Shown piece after piece: positions 61,690 to 64,000 of a stretch of 64,000 nucleotides of DNA. The notes below the pieces were generated by a model that was not told where the DNA came from, made no database searches, and saw only the letters and a list, made by a program, of their open reading frames with translations. How positions within the stretch are numbered: position 1 is the first letter of the stretch; every line of letters begins with the position of its first letter. The position numbers were made by a program, and so were the translations under genes. Source of the DNA: Thiosocius sp963753845. GTDB lineage: Bacteria; Pseudomonadota; Gammaproteobacteria; Chromatiales; Chromatiaceae. Where the stretch lies: contig CAVWEI010000017.1 of assembly GCA_963753845.1 (NCBI GenBank), positions 1 through 64,000 of the forward strand, read 5' to 3'.

Positions 61690-62736
61690 TCAGTTTACAA
61701 TCCGAGAAAAGATGGCTGAGCGGCGTTTTTGTGCCCGCGGAGGCAGGATTGTATAAGGCTCCGACTTTTCCAATGCCTGTCCGCTTGGGTAGATGACTGG
61801 GTCACTTTTGAAGTCTTCCGGCAGCAGTTTCTCAGCCGCCTGATTGGGTGTGGCGTAATAGACATGTTGTGCCAGCCGTGCCGCAATCTCTGGCTCGTTG
61901 ATGAAATCGATGAACTGTTTGGCAGCGGCCTTGTTACTGGATTCTCTGAGAACACACAGATAGTCGACCCAGATATTGCCCCCCTCTTCAGGCAGCACAT
62001 AGGCGATATTCTCGTCGTGTTCCTGCACCATCAAAGCGTCACCGTTGTACATCATGCTCATCGCGATCTGGCCGGTGACCAGGGCGGAGTTTTCGTCGAG
62101 AGATATGTATTTGTAGGTCTTGACATGCGGGGCCTGCTCCAGCAGCAGATTCTGTGCCTCTTTAAGCTCATTCTTGTCCGTGCTGTTGAGTGAATAACCG
62201 AGTGCCTTGAGCGCGGAACCGACCATGTCCGAGGCATCCCCGATCATGCTGATCCTGCCGTGGAGTTCATCAGACGGGCGGAACAGGTCCATCCAGCTGG
62301 TGACCGTTGTGGGGACAAGATCCGTCCGGTAGGCGATACCGAGTGTCCCCCAGAAATAGGGCACACCGTAGTCTTCGGCCCGCTCATGTTCGGTACGCCA
62401 GCGCGGGTAAATATGCTTCAGATTTGGGATGTCCGTCTCGTTGACAGGTTCGAGCCAACCGCGTTTGGCCAGCACCCGGATCGAACCACCATTGACGATG
62501 ACCAGATCGAAGCCTTTGCCTTCAGTTTCAAGCAGGAGCTCATCCCGCGCGGAATCGGAATCGAAATAGGTTTGCTTCACCCTGATCCCGGTTCGCTGTT
62601 TGAATTCCTCCAGGATCTCGGGATCCATGTAATCCGCCCAGTTAAGGAACGACAGTTCCGTCGAATCAGCGGCGTGCGCGGGGAGCCCCAACACGAACAG
62701 AAAAACAGTTAGCGAAAAAACTTTTGAAAAACGCAT
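61690..62736 (-). CDS. PotD-like periplasmic polyamine-binding protein (NspS-like)
   Basis: A 348-residue binding protein with a signal peptide (1-22). The PotD fold is visible: ELSFLNWADYMDPEILEEFKQRTGIRV, then YGVPYFWGTLGIAYRTDLV and EEGGNIWVDYLCVL with aromatic and acidic residues of the polyamine site. No permease or ATPase is nearby; instead a membrane GGDEF-EAL gene follows by 17 bp. It is therefore probably a sensor subunit like V. cholerae NspS rather than a transporter part. Spermidine, norspermidine or putrescine could be the ligand. Confidence 0.88.
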   Translation of the reverse strand: MRFSKVFSLTVFLFVLGLPAHAADSTELSFLNWADYMDPEILEEFKQRTGIRVKQTYFDSDSARDELLLETEGKGFDLVIVNGGSIRVLAKRGWLEPVNETDIPNLKHIYPRWRTEHERAEDYGVPYFWGTLGIAYRTDLVPTTVTSWMDLFRPSDELHGRISMIGDASDMVGSALKALGYSLNSTDKNELKEAQNLLLEQAPHVKTYKYISLDENSALVTGQIAMSMMYNGDALMVQEHDENIAYVLPEEGGNIWVDYLCVLRESSNKAAAKQFIDFINEPEIAARLAQHVYYATPNQAAEKLLPEDFKSDPVIYPSGQALEKSEPYTILPPRAQKRRSAIFSRIVN

Positions 62737-62888
62737 GGTTCAACCCTTCATTTCCAGCCATCAGGTAAAGACCGCCAAGCCGGATTTCGGCTTCTACCGG
62801 ACCTAAAGAGAGATCGGCCAAGATGGGAGAGGCTTTAAGTTCAAGGATCACCAAGACACAGGAAATAGCCTGGTGTGAAAATTCCAGC

Positions 62889-62952
62889 GGAAGCAGGGAA
62901 GCAGGGAAGCAGGGAAGCAGGGAAGCAGGGAAGCAGGGAAGCAGGGAAGCAG
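62889..62952. repeat. 8-bp x 8 tandem repeat
   Basis: Eight perfect copies of GGAAGCAG at 62889-62952, in the 236-bp gap between the PotD-like gene and the HDOD gene. Adjacent bases continue as GAGGAGCC. The repeat is 8 bp long, not a multiple of 3, and lies outside both genes. A purine-rich strand may be slippage-prone, so the copy number could vary between strains. Confidence 0.95.
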
Positions 62953-62972
62953 GAGGAGCCGGGATCGAGGGA

Positions 62973-63884
62973 TCACGCCGCGGCGTCAGCACTCAGCAAT
63001 ATCCCGAGGGCTTCGTCCAGTTCCTCGACGGCCTGATCGCGCAGTGACAGCAGATCCTCCGGGGTCAGGTTCGTGATCTGCCATGCGACGGGGGAAATTT
63101 CTGACAGCAGCAGATTGCGATCGACTTCCTGCTCGTGAATGCACGCCAGTGCGTCTGCGATATGAACAATGGCCATATCCAGGGCGAATCGGGCCGAAGA
63201 ATCCGGCTCGACGTGGCCTCGAACCGTCTCGGTGAGGCTATCCGGCATATCCCAGGCGCGCATCAGCTCACCGCCTACATCGGCGTAATTGAATCCAAGG
63301 ATTGCATTTTCTGTGCTCGCCAAAGCCGACCCGGTCGTCACCGAAGCCTGAAAAGCGGCGCTGGTCTGCTCTGGAAGCCGCAGATACATGACCTGATGGC
63401 CGATCTGGCTCAGAAGCCCTACGACGAAAAACCGGTCACGATCTTCAACATTGCAGCACCCGGCAAGCAGTCGCGCGTACACAGCGCGACGTACGCTATT
63501 TACCCAGAACGTCCGCATGTTCAGAGCCTTGCTGCCGGCTGGTGCCAAGGTGCTCGTCAGCGTGGTCGCGAGGACGAGATCGTGTACCGGCTTCATACCG
63601 ATCAGGTTGACTGCCTGACGTATGTTTTCCACCGGCACGCATAGGTTGAAGTGTGCGCTGTTGACCAGTCGCAGCAGGCGCGCCGTGATGCCCGGATCCA
63701 CCGAGATGGCGTTCACGAGGTCAGTGAGATAGGAATCAGGGTCCTCGACAACGGCCTTCACCCGCAGATAGACGTCCGGCAGTGTCAGCAGCGTTTTTAC
63801 GCTGGCAACGAGGTCTGCGGCTGTCCCATATCGTGGTTTGGGCATGCCCATGGAGGTGTTGGGTGAGCTATCGGGTCTCATCAT
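62973..63884 (-). CDS. HDOD domain protein
   Basis: About 303 residues. The HDOD core (about residues 30-230) is clear: LLTLPDVYLRVKAVVEDPDSYLTDLVNAISVDPGITARLLRLVNSAHFN. The segment FFVVGLLSQIGHQVMYLR sits where HD-GYP proteins keep their HD, and FNYADVGGELMRAWDMPD follows; the metal HD pair is not intact, as usual for HDOD. These proteins act in signalling or motility. ATG 63884 or 63881. It is on the same strand as the PotD-like gene, 236 bp upstream. Confidence 0.88.
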   Translation of the reverse strand: MMRPDSSPNTSMGMPKPRYGTAADLVASVKTLLTLPDVYLRVKAVVEDPDSYLTDLVNAISVDPGITARLLRLVNSAHFNLCVPVENIRQAVNLIGMKPVHDLVLATTLTSTLAPAGSKALNMRTFWVNSVRRAVYARLLAGCCNVEDRDRFFVVGLLSQIGHQVMYLRLPEQTSAAFQASVTTGSALASTENAILGFNYADVGGELMRAWDMPDSLTETVRGHVEPDSSARFALDMAIVHIADALACIHEQEVDRNLLLSEISPVAWQITNLTPEDLLSLRDQAVEELDEALGILLSADAAA

Positions 63885-64000
63885 GCTGGCTCAGTTGTGT
63901 GGTCTAGCCACGATTTATCAAAGAATCCCGGTCATGCGGACGGAGTCTTCGTCGTTTCCCATCGAAACTTCGGAGATTAAAGCGGCCAAATATCCAATAT
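63885..64000. other. Terminal intergenic bases
   Basis: 116 bases at the window end: no gene or regulatory element recognised. Confidence 0.3.

Noticed and set aside
62666..62992. Minus-strand frame with SLLPCFPA repeats
   Set aside because: It is the translation of the 8-bp tandem repeat and overlaps the PotD-like start; no start site.

Overview
The window is a 64 kb, GC-rich, gene-dense stretch of a bacterial chromosome. Gene content points to a facultatively anaerobic gammaproteobacterium, possibly a Chromatiales-like sulfur-oxidising or symbiont lineage. The clues are a phoB-phoR-pstSCAB-phoU locus, an E. coli-type fumarate reductase, a polyhydroxyalkanoate phasin with an acetoacetyl-CoA reductase, and a periplasmic formate dehydrogenase. 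The taxon is an inference from gene content only. I see no rRNA, tRNA, CRISPR array, insertion sequence or prophage.

Layout. 1-7.7 kb: mixed housekeeping genes (lipase-maturation-factor-like protein, Sel1/SLT lytic transglycosylase, cyclic-nucleotide-binding protein, spermidine-synthase-like membrane protein, an apparently exported isoaspartate methyltransferase, DUF2889). 7.8-9.2 kb: PHA genes (phasin, phaB) behind a promoter that overlaps a double TGC-rich dyad. 9.4-12.7 kb: a LysR regulator, a kinase-fold-like hypothetical and a glycosyltransferase that reads across a frameshift. 12.7-18.1 kb: rquA (rhodoquinone synthesis) divergent from frdABCD, an apparent fumarate-respiration locus. 18.2-19.2 kb: a polysaccharide deacetylase.

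19.4-40.7 kb is a formate dehydrogenase island. A long minus-strand operon runs DUF3305, DUF3306, polyferredoxin, TorD-like chaperone, Tat mini-protein, fdhA, fdhB, fdhC, then a NarI/DsrM-like membrane subunit (frameshifted) and an HdrD/DsrK-like iron-sulfur protein. Plus-strand genes supply the cofactor and metal: moaA (frameshifted), fdhD, a helix-turn-helix/periplasmic-binding-fold regulator, then tupABC (tungstate uptake), mobA, mobB and moeA. moeB and a sigma-54 activator lie between on the minus strand. Three sequences fit -24/-12 sigma-54 promoters (one on the minus strand before the fdh operon, one before moaA, one before tupA). Similar palindromes lie about 75-120 bp upstream. The activator's receiver domain has Gly in place of the phosphoacceptor Asp.

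40.8-47.5 kb: a malonate catabolism operon (TRAP transporter, malonyl-CoA decarboxylase, a TauE-like exporter, malonyl-CoA synthetase). 47.9-56.4 kb: a DUF4124 protein and the phosphate regulon, with a Pho box before phoB. 56.7-59 kb: an eight-haem c-type cytochrome with HEAT/TPR-like repeats. 59.2-62.7 kb: a GGDEF-EAL membrane protein next to a PotD-like binding protein with no transporter partners, resembling the Vibrio NspS/MbaA polyamine-sensing pair. Then an 8-bp x 8 tandem repeat and an HDOD protein.

Three genes (glycosyltransferase, NarI-like subunit, moaA) each carry one surplus base. They are either sequencing errors or true lesions; since moaA and rquA/frd/fdh are otherwise intact, errors seem likelier.
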